From the NCBI RefSeq assembly GCF_011397635.1, contig NC_064763.1, positions 22,519,437-22,583,436 on the forward strand: a DNA stretch of 64,000 nucleotides, in the 5' to 3' direction. Source of the stretch: Epinephelus fuscoguttatus (lineage: Eukaryota; Chordata; Actinopteri; Perciformes; Serranidae). A program made the position numbers and the translations under genes. The notes under the pieces were generated by a model. That model was not told the origin of the DNA, did not search any database, and saw only the letters and a list, made by a program, of their open reading frames with translations. Of this stretch, positions 1 through 13,400 are shown in pieces. Within the stretch, counting starts at the first letter, position 1; each line of letters begins with the position of its first letter.

Positions 1-257
1 ACCCTGACAAACACCTTAGGGTCAAGACCAGTCAATGTTTTAACATAAGCAGCCATGCATTCAAATGCATCTGTTCGTGCTTCACACGAGTGCCTGAAGT
101 TCATTTTTTCTTCCCATGTGCTGACCCTTTTCTTCAAGAGCACCAGCGTTTTTTCTGAGTATCATATGATAAAGACAGTCCTCGAGTACACTATCTCATT
201 TTTCAAAGTATTTTTATTGCATTTCACTCAGCTTCAACTTTGTTGATGCAATTCAAT

Positions 258-1535
258 TGCAAAGATTAGAAAACTCTGTCCAAGCAGATGGCCATGGCCT
301 GTGAGGTTCCACAAGGATCCATCTTGGGACCCTATTGTTTAACTTCTATATGCTTCCTTTAGGCCAAATTCTACAAAATAATAAAGCAACTTACCATAAT
401 TATACAGATGATATGCAAATCTACATTTCACATACACTTGCTGACTATACACCTGTTGGATGTTTGAATAACTGCATCGAACAAATCAGTGACTGGATGA
501 AACACAATTTTCTCCAGCTAAATAGAGATAAGGCAGAGATAACTGTCGTTGAGCACAGAATGACAGCCAGAACCTCAGCTCTTACCTTGAATCCCTATCT
601 TTTATTACAAAGAGTAAAGCCAGAGATCTTGGTGTTGTCTTGGACTCAGAAAGCCAAAGGCGCATCAAATCTGTTACTTCATCTGCTTACTACCATCTTA
701 AAAATGCTGCAAGACTCAGAGGAATAATGTCCAAGCAAGACCTAACAAAGCTTACCCACAATTTTACCTCCAGTACACTACTGCAATTGTCTGTTCACAG
801 GGCTCTCAAAAAAAGTTCTTTGACAACTGCAACTTATTCAGGGTCTTGACGGTAACTAGGAAGTAAGACCACAAGACATCCATTCTAAAACTCCTTACAC
901 TGGCAACCAGTCACTGAGAATTTACTTCAAAATCTTGCTGCTCGTTGACCACTAACATAGCCAAGGGGAAAACAACCCTGTGGGTGTGCACCAGAAAAAC
1001 TAGGTGTAAATCACTTTGTGGCTCTGGGCCCACATAAATCTCTGATTTGCTTGTGCAGTATGATCCCTCTGATGACCCCAAGGACATTTTGGTCTGGCCC
1101 TTCTAGCTGTCCCAAGAGTTAAACCAAAACACGATGAAGCAGCATTTTGTTATCATGCAACACAAACCTGGAACAACCTCCCTGTTTATATTAAACAATC
1201 CCGACTCTGACTACTTTTGAGTCAAAACTAAAATCTTTCCTATTTTACACTGCATACTCTATCCATTAATTGTTTATAATTTAATTTACTTGTGTCTCTA
1301 AATATAGGAGTATTTGATGTATATTTGTTTTATTTTCACTTTATTTTTCTCTTAAACTGCACAAGCTTGCCCCTATAATTTTGTACCTCTTGTATCACTT
1401 GCTTGTACTTTGCACTTTTGAAATTGTGAATCTTTCACCTTTGCTTTATTTTTATTACCCTGTAAAGCATGATGAATTGCCCACGTGTATGAAATGTGCT
1501 GTGCAAATAAAATTGCCTTGCCTATGTAGCACCTT
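258..1535 (+). mobile_element. Decayed L2-type LINE (non-LTR retrotransposon) remnant
   Basis: Frameshifted reverse-transcriptase remnant. Near 303-333 the reading frame gives a PQGSILGP-like block, the usual RT motif, followed by a one-base frame change into 335-727. That stretch contains the catalytic-box variant YTDD (canonical YADD) and a QISDWMKHNFLQLN-type segment. Further on, near 1166-1205, a TWNNLP-like motif typical of L2-clade ORF ends is seen. The tail at 1440-1530 (GTGCTGTGCAAATAAAATTG type) matches the usual fish L2 3' end. Multiple frameshifts and stops make it non-functional. L2 clade is inferred from motif style and not from an alignment. Confidence 0.75.
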
Positions 1536-1722
1536 TCAAATAAACATGTAGCCCAAAGTGCCTCACATAGTAAAACTGAAACAACAAAAATACTTATAAT
1601 GAATTAAAAAAAATACTTATAAGATAAAATGAAATAACAATAATAATTTTTACAAGACTTAAATAAATAAAAGTCAACAAAATAAAACAAATAGATTTTT
1701 TTAAAGGTAAAACTAAAACTAA

Positions 1723-1905
1723 CTCTGCCCATGGCACCTACCATGAGGAGTTGGAAGTTCAGTGCTTTGCTCAGGGGCCCTGGAGGCGAACTGGCACCTC
1801 TGCAGCCACCAGTTCACACTCAATATTTGGTCCTGACAGGGACTTGAACTCATGACTCTCTGGTTCCCAACCCAAGTCCCTATGGACTGAGCTAATGCCA
1901 CTCGT
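1723..1905 (-). mobile_element. tRNA-headed SINE fragment, minus strand
   Basis: Read on the minus strand, the sequence starts with a Pol III A-box-like segment (TTAGCTCAGTCCATAGGG) and a B-box-like segment (GAGTTCAAGTCCC). A second, longer copy of the same family lies at 47985-48297, also on the minus strand. The A-rich stretch 1537-1722 beside it resembles the start of the repeat at 46313-46725 and holds no gene. Confidence 0.65.
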
Positions 1906-2095
1906 GTTTCCCAACAAAAACTAATTAGCTAATTAGTTATTTTACAGCAATATTAGCCAAAGCAAAAGTCACTGTAGTCAATCTGGATTAAGCCTAAAGA
2001 GTGATATCTGAAGGAGCAGTGTGTAAAATTCAGAGGGATTAAGTTGCATCTTCAAACATCTGAAACATCTGTTTAAAATCCCATTAAAATCTTAA

Positions 2096-2760
2096 AATCC
2101 CTTTGTCTCTTTTACCAGGAACCGAATTATATGCAGAGGTCTCTTCCTCTTCAAAACAACAAGTTGATTAAACCAGTAATCAGTGTCTCTTTTATGCTGC
2201 TCAGCATGTGGCCACCTGCCCAGCACCTGTGTACTCACCTTTTTCCCTTGATAACTTAATGTCTACTCACTTTATTCTGGAAATAGACGTTCAAGAGGTT
2301 TTAACCCTGAGCCGAATTATCCGCAGAGGTCTCGTTCTCTCTAAACAAACGGACCCGGTGATTTAAACCACTAAAAGCACCGAAAAAAGCAGGTTACCGT
2401 TACAAATCAGTGTTTCTCCGACGCTGTTTGGCATGTCGCGGACACCGCTAGCCCAGCACCTGCTAATATGTGCTCACCTCTTTTCCTCCGATAACTTAAA
2501 TTCCCGACCTTCAAGAGGTCTTTACCGGGAGCCGAATTATCCACAGACGTCTCTTCCTCTCCAAAACAAACGGACATGATGATTTAAACCAGTAAAAACT
2601 GTAAATAAAACAGTTTCACGAGTGGTTTTCCAACACAACTTGAGGGGAAGGGGCTTCCAACTACGGCCGACGCGAAAACGCATAGCCTTGTCTAGAGCCA
2701 GTGTGTAGTTTGTCCATTCTGGACTCCTGTAGAAACATGTTACTGCAACCAGGTACACTT
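2096..2760. repeat. Three tandem copies of a ~190-215 bp dispersed-repeat unit
   Basis: The marker CCGAATTAT...GCAGA.GTCTC recurs near 2122, 2312 and 2531, each followed by similar sequence (ACAAACGGACNNGNTGATTTAAACCA, ending with an AGCACCTG..CTCACCT block). The third copy continues into a 3' arm with GGCTTCCAACTACGGCCGACGC. This looks like a common teleost repeat whose end has been tandemly amplified. No coding potential is evident; the 73-codon frame on the minus strand lies within the repeat. Confidence 0.6.
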
Positions 2761-3604
2761 AAGAAAACCTACTTTTTATAGGTTATTCAATTACTGCCAA
2801 TACACCCAAAACACATTACTGTTCTTTTTCTTAAATGCAGTAACTTATTTCATGACACTTGTCAATGAGTGTATGGTATCTACATGGAGTGGAGTGGAGG
2901 CATTGATTTATGTTTTATTTATTACAGTTTTATTACTATTTATAAACTGTGGCCTCACTGTAATCTCTGAACTGGCTCCATTGTTTGCTATTAGTAACGT
3001 CCAGGTACCATGGTTCAGATATGTTAGTGACAGGAGAGTCACAAGATTTATTTTTTGGCTATTTCAGGGTTTTTTTTTTAGGGAGTAGGTTGTGCTTTTC
3101 ATGCTACATTGAAAAAAATGTTATAAAAAATGTTTATAAAATTAAAAAAAATCATGCACACTGGACCTGTGAGGTCAGAGAAAATTAATTTCATATAAAT
3201 AAAAGAATGACATCAACATTGGATGACCATGGAAAAACATGAGTCATGAACCTTTTTTTTTTTTGTGGCATACTTTGGTACAACAGCTTTAGTACTTTAG
3301 TATTAGTAGATCTGAGCATTAAGATTACACCTGTTTATGTCTGATCACTGCAACTATATTGAAATAGTGTCTTGCCAACTCATGAGAGATGGTCATGGGT
3401 TTGTGTGCATGACACATAATAAAAAAAAAAAAAGCGACAGAAATTAATCATTAACATTTCCTCCAGCTGTCTCAGAGCGGTGTCGGTGTCCTGCAGCCCC
3501 TCTCTCTGAATGGGTCTGCCCGGTGCATGACATGTGCAGCAGTTGTACATATCAGCTGGAAGCCTGCGAGCTGCTGTCTCACTCGAGTCCACCGTGCGGG
3601 AGAA
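2761..3604. other. Upstream region and presumed 5' UTR/promoter of p2rx5
   Basis: AT-rich DNA with short homopolymers precedes a more GC-rich stretch from about 3470 to the p2rx5 start. The coding frame of exon 1 stays open upstream to 3527, so a longer N-terminus cannot be excluded. However, only the ATG at 3605 gives the expected P2X N-terminus. No TATA box or other firm promoter element could be identified. Confidence 0.35.
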
Positions 3605-4932
3605 ATGGCAGGCTGGGGAGGTTTCTTCGTGTCTCTCCTCAACTACAAGACAGAAAAATATGTCATCGCCGAGAACAGGAAAATCGGGATATTATTCAGA
3701 CTCTATCAGCTGGCCGTGCTGGGATACATAATTGGGTGAAGTGCAATGCATGCCTCCTCTTTTTTTGTCCAAGCGTGGAATAAAGTAACCTCTATGAAAG
3801 TGATTCACAAAGTTAAAAATAGTTGGGCTCGCCTGAAAGCGTTGACTTTGTTGCTGTTGTTAAAGTGGCAGTGCTTACATTTTAAACTTTATTTTATAAA
3901 AGAAGGTTGTGTCTCAGACAGAGTTGCTGGTGAATTCATTAATGTGTCAAATTGCTGTAGAGACAGGAAGTCACCAGATCCCACCACCCCTCACTGAGTG
4001 GTGTCATGCTGATGTATGTAGGAGACATGATGAAAAGTGAGCAGGTGACAGTATGGTGAGGGTTAATGTGATCTGCTTTGACCTTTGAAACTTAATTGTT
4101 ATATCTGACTGTGGGATTGTCAGTGTGGTGGCTGCAGGGTGCTTATGAAATCATATTTGGCTCTGTGGCATGTACTGTATGTTAGGGAGGGAGGGTCATG
4201 TTCATGTGCAGTGCTTTTATTGCCATGTCATGTCTGAAACTTCTTTTGTGTGTTGTGCTCATTAGATGCTGTAGTCACCCCCAGTTTCACTTGAAAGTGT
4301 AGAAATAGTTCAGAGTAGTTTCAGAGGAGATGCATGAAATATTCTGTGATGTCATCAAGGGTACATTTACACGTTAACATGACTCCTTTCATCTGCCACA
4401 TGCTGGTGTCGGCACTTCGACAGCTATAATTTGTGTGCTGTCAACCCCGGACCACATAGTGTAGTGTGTCAGAGAAATGTGTTCTGTGCCATAAAAATAT
4501 CATTAAAAAAGTCATGGTACAGTATGTCATAAAAGTGTTGTTTAAAAAGTCATAATTGTAATAAATAGCCTAGTATAGTATGCCATTAAAATTTATGAAG
4601 AACAGTTATAATGTAGTGTGCCACAAAAATGTAATTTAAAAAGTTATTGTATAGTATACCGTAAAAAAAATCATGATGAAGTATGTAAAAAAAAACTCTT
4701 AAAAAAAGTCATAATAGCACTCAATAAAAATGTAAGGTCATATTAAGCTGTGATATGTCATTCAAACATCCTGAAAATAGTATACTATGCCATAAAGATA
4801 TCACAAAGAAGTTGTTGTATAGTATGTCATACAAATATTTAACAATGTACAATAGTCATAGTAGGCTATGGCCCTGTAATTAGTCACAGTATATTATGGC
4901 AAAAAAGTCATAGTACAATATGACACAAAAAT

Positions 4933-4963
<31 letters not shown>

Positions 4964-7900
4964 TGTCATTGTACAATATGTTATTAAAATAAAAATAAAA
5001 ATGCCATAATATGCTATAATATCATTTAAAAAAGTCATAATACAGTAGGTCATGAAAATATTACAAAGAAGTCATAGTATATATAGTATGGCATACAAAT
5101 ATAATAGAAAATTACAATATTTGACATAAAAATTAATGACATAGTATGTCATAAAAAAATGTAATAAAAAGTCATAGTATAGTATTCCATAAAAAAAGAA
5201 AAATAGATAAAAAAGTCATTATATATTTATTAATAATAATAAAAAGTCATGGTACAATATGACATAAACATGGAATATCGTAATACAATACATGGTAATA
5301 TAGTTTGTCATAAAAAATGTCACTGTATAGTATGTCATTCAAATAAAAAGTATAGTTAAAAAAAACATTTAGAATGATAGGATAGTATGTCATGAAAAAG
5401 TAATTTTTTTTTCCAAAATGTTTTTTTTTTTTTAAATTACATAGTATGTCAAAAAAATCTTACTAAAAAGTCACATTATAGTATGTCATAAAAATGATTT
5501 TAAAAAAATCACAATATAGTACGTCATAGAAATGATAACGTATGTCACCAAAAATGTCATAAATAGTCATAGTATACTAGGACAAAAATAATAATAAAAA
5601 GTCATAGTACAATATGACATAAACATGGAATTTAAAAAAAAGTAATATAGTATGTCATAACAAATAGTATGTCATTAAAATTAAAAAAGCCATAGTATAG
5701 TAAAATGAAAAAGAAAATCACAATATAGCATGCCATTAAAATTAAGTTTAAAAAAGTCATAATATAGTATGTCATAAAAAATAATGATAAAGTATGTCAC
5801 CAAAAATGTCATAGCATACCATTCCATAAAAATGTTTTTTAAAAAAAAGTCATGGTATAGCATGTCATTTAATATAAAAAAAAAAATCATAGTGTGTCAT
5901 TAAAAGTCATTAAAATATGTCATTAAAAATGTCATGACAAAAAGTCATGGTATAACATACCATAAAAATATCCTAAGAAGTCATAGTATAGTATGTCACA
6001 CAAACAGGATGCTCAACAAGGCATCACAGATTCTATGCACTGATGCACTGTGTCCATGTTGATCATCAAAAGTGTCCACAACCAAATGTAAGAGAACGTT
6101 AATGAGTTGTGATGGTGTGATGAATGTGTCAGGTGGGTGTTTGTGGTGAAGAAAGGTTACCAGGAGAGAGAGGAGGCCATCCAGACCTCCGTCATCACCA
6201 AGCTTAAAGGTGTTACACTGACCAACAGCTCAGAGACGGGGCTTCACCTGTGGAGTGCTGAGGATTATGTCATACCCCCGAACGTGAGTCTGTCTGTCCG
6301 TCTATCTATCTATCTAGTAGTCTATCTCAATTTGCAGAATACCAATATTGATGTCAGAGCGCTCCCCAATTACTCACCTGTCAAGAGAGATTATGAGGCG
6401 ATTGAGTGTCTGCTGTAGTGGATATCATTAGCCTCAGCATCTGTCGCCACAGATTTAACAATTTTGAACTTCCTGGATGTGTAATTTGTTTAACCTTTTG
6501 CTTCTCAGTCTAACTGTCTGGGCCTAATTTTATTTCGCAGGGTGAACAGGTGTTCTTCATAGTAACAAATTACATAGAGACCCCCAACCAGAGGCTGAGG
6601 TTCTGTGCTGAGGTGAGCCTACAAAGGGAAGAGGAATGCCATTATTGGCTTTTAATTGTTCCATTTGTTCCATGCTAATGTCTAAAATTACTGTGCCACA
6701 TTACCATGTCTACAGAATTGTATTTTCATATCTTTCAGAGTAACAAGGTGCCAGATGGACAATGTCAAAGTGATGATGATTGTCCGGAGGGGGAATCTGT
6801 AATAGCTGGCCATGGTGAGGATCATTCAAACACTTCAAATATGAAACACCCATAATATGAATATATTTAGCTTCAATTGCAGGTTTACCTTTTCATCGTG
6901 TCTGTATGATTGAAAAATAACTTCAGTTTACAAGTATAGTCTTGTTAACACACTGTCTTACTACTACTTTAAAGGGACAGTTCACTTTTTTTCCTCTTAC
7001 CTGTAGTGTTTTTAATCAGTCTAAATTGTTTTCGTGTTACTTATAGAGTGTTGGAGATTTAGAATGGGTGACTCGGTTTTTTATCCCTTGTCCCGCGCCC
7101 CACATAGCCAAAGGATTTACCGCCTTTTGTTTGGCTCTAGTTTTCAAAAGTCAAACCACTGCAGGACAGAAGCTTTTCTATAATCTGGCTTTTATCCAGT
7201 GGCTGTAAAGAAAGCAGGGAACACTGTCATCACAGGGCTGAGTTGGTTTTAATCAAACTGCATGGGTCAAGTGCATGTGATCCTGTTGCTGTTGTATACG
7301 CCACATCCAATGGGGAAAATTGTCAGTCACAAGCTATGCAGATTTAGGTGGAATATGAAGGAATCTATCAGAAAGAAAAGGAAATGCACACATGTACAAA
7401 AATACATTTATTAATGAGTGGATCTTCAAGAATTTATATATATTAATTTCGACCGGGTTATTTGGACTGCATATATTCTAATCCTCACAATGGGAAAAAA
7501 AAAAAAAAGTGTTGCAGAGCGCCGTTCCTGTGGGCTCCAGCAACACTTAGCCCCCAAGCTTGTCTGAGAAGGACTAAATGCACAAACACACTATTTTTAA
7601 ACATCCCATGGAGAGAGACTCTCACTGCAGCCTGTTCTATTTTGTTCTGAAAATGTTGGCGTGCAGCCTCGTTCTGTGGACAATAAACAAGGTGCAGACT
7701 TCCCTATGTGTCACCGGTAATGAGGAAACACAGTGAGTGCTGGACGGAGCAGTGAGTGACAACAACGCTGCCCACATTTAAGGATACTGTTTGCAGTGGA
7801 AACGCTAGGGTCTAGGTACCATGTCTGAAGGGTTACTTTTGGTTCCAAAGGTACCATACTGAAAGTGTTTGGTGGAAATGAGGCTTTGTTTGTATCTGGT

Positions 7901-10365
7901 CACCATAGTCGTAGAGATGTCGGCCTTCTCTCCACTATAATGGAACTAGATGGCACTCAGCTTGTGGTGCTCAAAGTGCCAAAAAAATACATTTGAAACA
8001 CTCAACAGCAATGTCTCATTCCAGAAATCATGATCTGGATACAGTTTCATGTAGGGGCTGTTTTCTTTCCACCAAACTACATCTGCCACCCAAATTAACA
8101 TGCGTGCATCTACTGCTAGCTCACCTGGCACCACTGAGATAGCTAACGTGACAGCTCAGCTGAGGAGGATGCCAGTAATAGCCCTTTTCATACAGAGATC
8201 GCGCGATAGGGTCGCAATGAACGCTGTGAGAACCACAGAGAACCAAACAGCGGCAGCATAATACCGCCACAGCTTGTCATTGCAGATAGCATGCCAACAT
8301 GTGACAAGACAGCGCAGGCCTCTAGTGTGACATATAACACATGCGTCAGGTAGCACTTTCTGGCGGCTGATCTCGTCCTCTGCTTGGAGGGTGAGGAGCT
8401 CCCAGACCTCATTGTGTCCCCAGTTTTCAGACATTTTCAGTTGCTTTTATTCTTCTTTGAGTTAGCTGCTAACTGCTTTTAGCTGTTCTTTAAATCTCCC
8501 AGCAGTGGGTCCACATAACACGTTATCAAAATGTTACACCTGTCCCATCCATGGTCCCATCCTGCCAGCTGTCCTTTTTACACAGATGTCGATTCAGTGC
8601 AGTTCAGTTTCTACCTCTGCTGTCTGCTTAAGGGTTAGATCACTCTGTCCCCCCATTATGCGATCGTACCTTTTATAGAGAATGGTGAGGCGATAACGGC
8701 GCTACATTCCCGCCTTAAATAGGCAGTATAAAAAGGGCTGATGTTTACGTCTCTCGTTGTCACAAAAACGATCCTGTCGCCCATGAATATATTCATGCTT
8801 CCGTCTGCACTGTGATACGATAAGCAGGTGTAGTTTAGTAGAAAAAAAATAGTTCCCACATGAAACTGCTCATACCAAGGTCCTAAGAGAAAAAAATATG
8901 TATTTTAGATTCTGGGGTGAACTGTCCCTTTAAATTCAATGCTATTGCAAAGATGTTACATTTAAATTACTAATTTATATATATATATATATATATATAT
9001 GTTTTTGTTTCAACAGTATCCTGTAATACATTAATGGTACACCTTTCTTCACACAACAGTACTAGAGCTGCCACGTTTGAGCGATTAGTTGTCAACTATT
9101 AAAATAATTGGCAACTAATCTGATTATTGATAGATTTAAGTAATTTTTAAAGGGGAAAAAAGTCAAAATTCTCTGATTCCAGCTTCTTAAATGTGAATAT
9201 TTTCTGGTTGTTTTCCTCCCCTATGACAGCAAACTGAATATATTTGGGTTATGTACAAAACAAGACATTTGAGGTCATCATGTTGAGGTCATCACTGATT
9301 GACATTTTTCACCATTTTTTAGACCAAAAAACTAATCGATGAATTGAGAAAATGATCAACAGATAAACTGACAATGAAAATAATCATGAGTTGCAGCCCT
9401 GGTTCACAAAACTATTCCAGTTTGTCTTATTTTCACATTAACTCTCTTTAAGCTCCACCAAACCAAGAATCTTTGCTATCTCCGTCAGGAATAAAGACCG
9501 GCGTGTGTTTAAACAGCACAGGGACCTGTGAGATTCACGCCTGGTGTCCTGTCGAACACAGCAAGAGACCCACGTGAGTCCCCCCCCCCCCCAATAGACC
9601 TTTGGAAATGTGCCATTTTGTGCTACTACAGTGACACTCGCTCTGATCCCCTCACGGGGACGGAGTTATTTCACAGGTTCTATTTATTACTAATGCAGCC
9701 TGTCAGCTCCACTTGTTTTGTTTTTGTTTAACACAGCTGCCTCTCTCTTTCACTTCCAGAGAGCCCTTACTGAGCGAAGCGGAAAACTTCACCATCTACA
9801 TCAAGAATTTCATCAGGTTTCCAAAGTTTGAATTCTCCAAGTAAGTGGTGCTGATAGCTGCCGTGTCTGTGGTTTCGAGTCATACATCAGTGAGTGAGCT
9901 GAGGGGGATATACGTATCCCAATGGCTGCTTTAAATAGCTTTAGGGTGCAGAGAGCCTCTATTTATACCAGCCTGTGCATTGCACTGAGTGAGACAGTGA
10001 AACAGTCATCTGAGACGTCCTTGACAGCAGGCCTTGCCCTGGACAGGTGTCCGATCAGATGGGGGTAGCCCAGCAGGAGCCGAACTGCTGCTGCTGCTGT
10101 CCCCTCTGCAAGACAGCAGAGAGATGCAACAAGCTCATTCATCACTCAAGATCTTTTCCTAATTACACAGCAGCTATCTCTCTTTATGTTTCTTTATATG
10201 CTGAATGAGGAATGGCCAGTAATACAAATCCCCCTTAATGAGGGATTACTCAAAGTGGCTGACAGCAGTACACATCTTACAGTGTGGCACATCCAGTTGC
10301 CTAGAGCCAGAGGGCGTAATGGTGTCTGTGATTGATATACAGTATATGATGCTGCTGCTGCTGCT

Positions 10366-10404
<39 letters not shown>

Positions 10405-13400
10405 AGTAAACCTCTAAGACATACATAATGGTATTTTGCTCTAAGTAAGAGATTGTAAAAGACAGTACAAGAGCTTTCTAAGCAGTAATGGTGACTGAGA
10501 TGAAGATCGAAAGGTCAAATATGCCAATATGAGAAGATGACGGAATTCTGTGACTCTGAATTGGCAGAAGCAGGTGTGTCTTAGTCAGTTTCCATCTCTC
10601 CAGTCTAGGCAGTAATTATAATACACCCCCCTCCACCCCCACCAGCAAACCTACCAAGTGCTTTTGTTGACGTCCTGGTGTTGGTTGTGGCATCCCGGAA
10701 CATCCACAGCAGACGCAGGAGGATACTTACCATTGGACTTTCACCCTGGAATCTGGTGTTCACCTCCCTTATGAATGTTAAGCCAAACCATGGTGTTCTT
10801 TTCTAAACCTAACCAAGTGTTTTTGTTGACATCCTGACGTTGGTAGTGGCATCCCGGTGGTCCACAGCAGACACAGGACAGGTACCTAGTGCGTAATGTG
10901 AAAATCCACTGACAAAGCAGCAATATGTCACAACTTGGAATAAGACCATGTTGACACAAGCTGGTCTCACTGCGAAGTTGTCAAATAGCCACCTTTCATG
11001 GCAGTGTGATACACAGACGGGCAGTGTCATTGCTGCTGGACGCAACCTGTTGCAGCAGTATGATTTCCGATAGGGCAGGTGGGAGGGGAGGTGGATGGAT
11101 CCAACAACACCGGGCTTTCATCCTGGACAGCTTGCCTACTATACATTTTGTCCAAAGACATGCAGGTTAATTGATAACTCTAAATTGTCCGTAGGTGTGA
11201 ATGTGAGTGTGAATGGTTGTCTGTCTCTATGTGTTAGCCCTGTGATAGTCTGGTGACCTGTCCAGGGTGTACCCGCCTCTCACCCAATGTCAGCTGGGAT
11301 AGACTCCCCCCGACCACCCTTGAGAGTGAAAATGGTCACATCCCCAATTTTCCATAAAAATATGATGAATAAAACTTTAACTTCAGAGGAAGGTTTAGGA
11401 AAACCAAGCAATGGTTAAACTCAACAATACATGATGTTTAATGAGAAAATTAAACTGGTTTCCAACGTTCCTGATAATCTGACATATGTGTTGACCTCTT
11501 AGGTCCAATGTCCTTGAAACCTCTGACGAGAGCTACCTGAAAAAGTGCACCTACGACAAAGAGGAAAACCTGTACTGCCCCATCTTCCGCCTCGGAGATG
11601 TGGTCAGCTGGACCAGAAATGACTTCCAGGAGATGGCTGCAAAGGTACAAATGATACAAATGCATCAGTCAGTCAAGTGTGTGTGGGAGTGATCTCACTT
11701 CCTGGCTTCCTCGCAGTCATTTGATCATAAACCAAATAGAGTGTCTCGTTGATGAATTATGGAAATCCATTTTAGCTGCTTGTAATTTCAGTAATAACTA
11801 TCGAAACATATTTGCACCACAAAGCAATTATTAATGCAGTCATGCCTATTATTGATGAGGACCCATGGCAGCCATATTGAAGGGAATCAGGCTTTTTTTT
11901 TGGCCATTTTTTATGTTGTTACAACTGAAACTACAAACATATTTGGACCGTTAAAGGACAGAAATATTTATATATATATTTTTTCTTTCCATTGCATCTC
12001 TACTGTAATTGAACCCCCTTTGACCAGCCCCGCCCCATTTAACTTTCATCCTGCCGGCTGGGAAGGCATGTGCATTCGTCAGGCAGCCGCCACCACAACA
12101 CACTTCTGACATTTGTTCAGTGCATGTGCAAAAGTGCGGGTGTTGCTCAGTGTCTGCACAGCAACAGCGTCATCATGTCATGAATAAACCTCCCAAATCT
12201 CACCCTGAGGAAGAATCACCATGGTCATACTTCAGCAAGTACACGACACTGACTAGTTTCACCAAGAAAACTATAAATACACTTTAAATACACTCTGAAA
12301 AGACATCAGTCACAAATCTAACAACACATATAAAGGTGAATGTGTTAACATTTAGTGAAGGTTTAATAAGTGAGCTACATTGTAATGTTACATACAAGAT
12401 GGACATTGTGTACAAAACCAAAGCTGACGTTCCTGCACTTTCCCATGACTACTGGGGTATATTTTTTTATGTATGACCTGTGAACAAGTGGGTACTTTTT
12501 GCAAGAAGCTAATTTTTTTTTTAATAGGTATTTTTAACTACTTTTTCTAAGTAGCGTTAGCGCAAAGCTATACTTTCAAAGTAGCTTCCCCAACACTGTT
12601 TCTTGGGGAGATTTTGGGGGTAGAAAAACTGTTCTAGGCACCGAAAGAGGAAAAACTGTTTTCATCTGCAACATCCTGCAGGCGACATTTACCACCATTC
12701 TCTCTTTCTGTCTCTTCACTTCCTGTTGATGTCCAGTGACACACATTTTTTGTTAAACCTAAGCCATTTGATTGGCTTTTTAAGGGGATGGTTTGCTTGC
12801 ACTGGAAGCTGATATGTTTCTGTGGTTTATAACTATAAGGTGGCATGAAAAAAGAGACAAGTACCTTACATTTGCACAATACTTCACCAAATGTACTCAG
12901 TTACATTCCACCACTGGTTATGTCTAACTGGGACACTTGAATAGAGAAGAGCCATTGTTAATGTTATCAGTAACATGTGCTTCTCCTGCTATGACAAGAC
13001 AAATTGCTGTGAAAAGGCTTTTTTTTTTTTTTTTTTTTAAAAAAGCACATTGTTATTGGTTCATATAGATTGGTGATGTAACGTAATTCCCGTCATAACA
13101 CCACCAGCCTTCAACCTGATTAAAGGTCTAATCAGCCAGAAATATTGAAATTTAAGTCAATATAATATTGACTTAAATGGCATTCCATGTAAATAAATCC
13201 ATTTATAAATACATTAATACATGAAAAAAAGAGACCATGATTATATAAATTTAAATATAAATATATTAATGAGTCAATATAGTTCAATAAATTAATAAAC
13301 AGGTTTTTATTTATTTATTCATTTTTATATCAGGTGACTTTTATTTCATATTTCCCCCCTTTTTTTTTATTTCAGGACATTTTTATTTTCTAATGCCACA

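Noticed and set aside
335-849. Intact retrotransposon ORF
   Set aside because: Frameshifts and a short reverse-transcriptase fragment only; the rest of the domain is decayed.
4480-6000. CRISPR-like array
   Set aside because: Repeats are degenerate, spacers are simple A-rich runs, and the context is a vertebrate intron.
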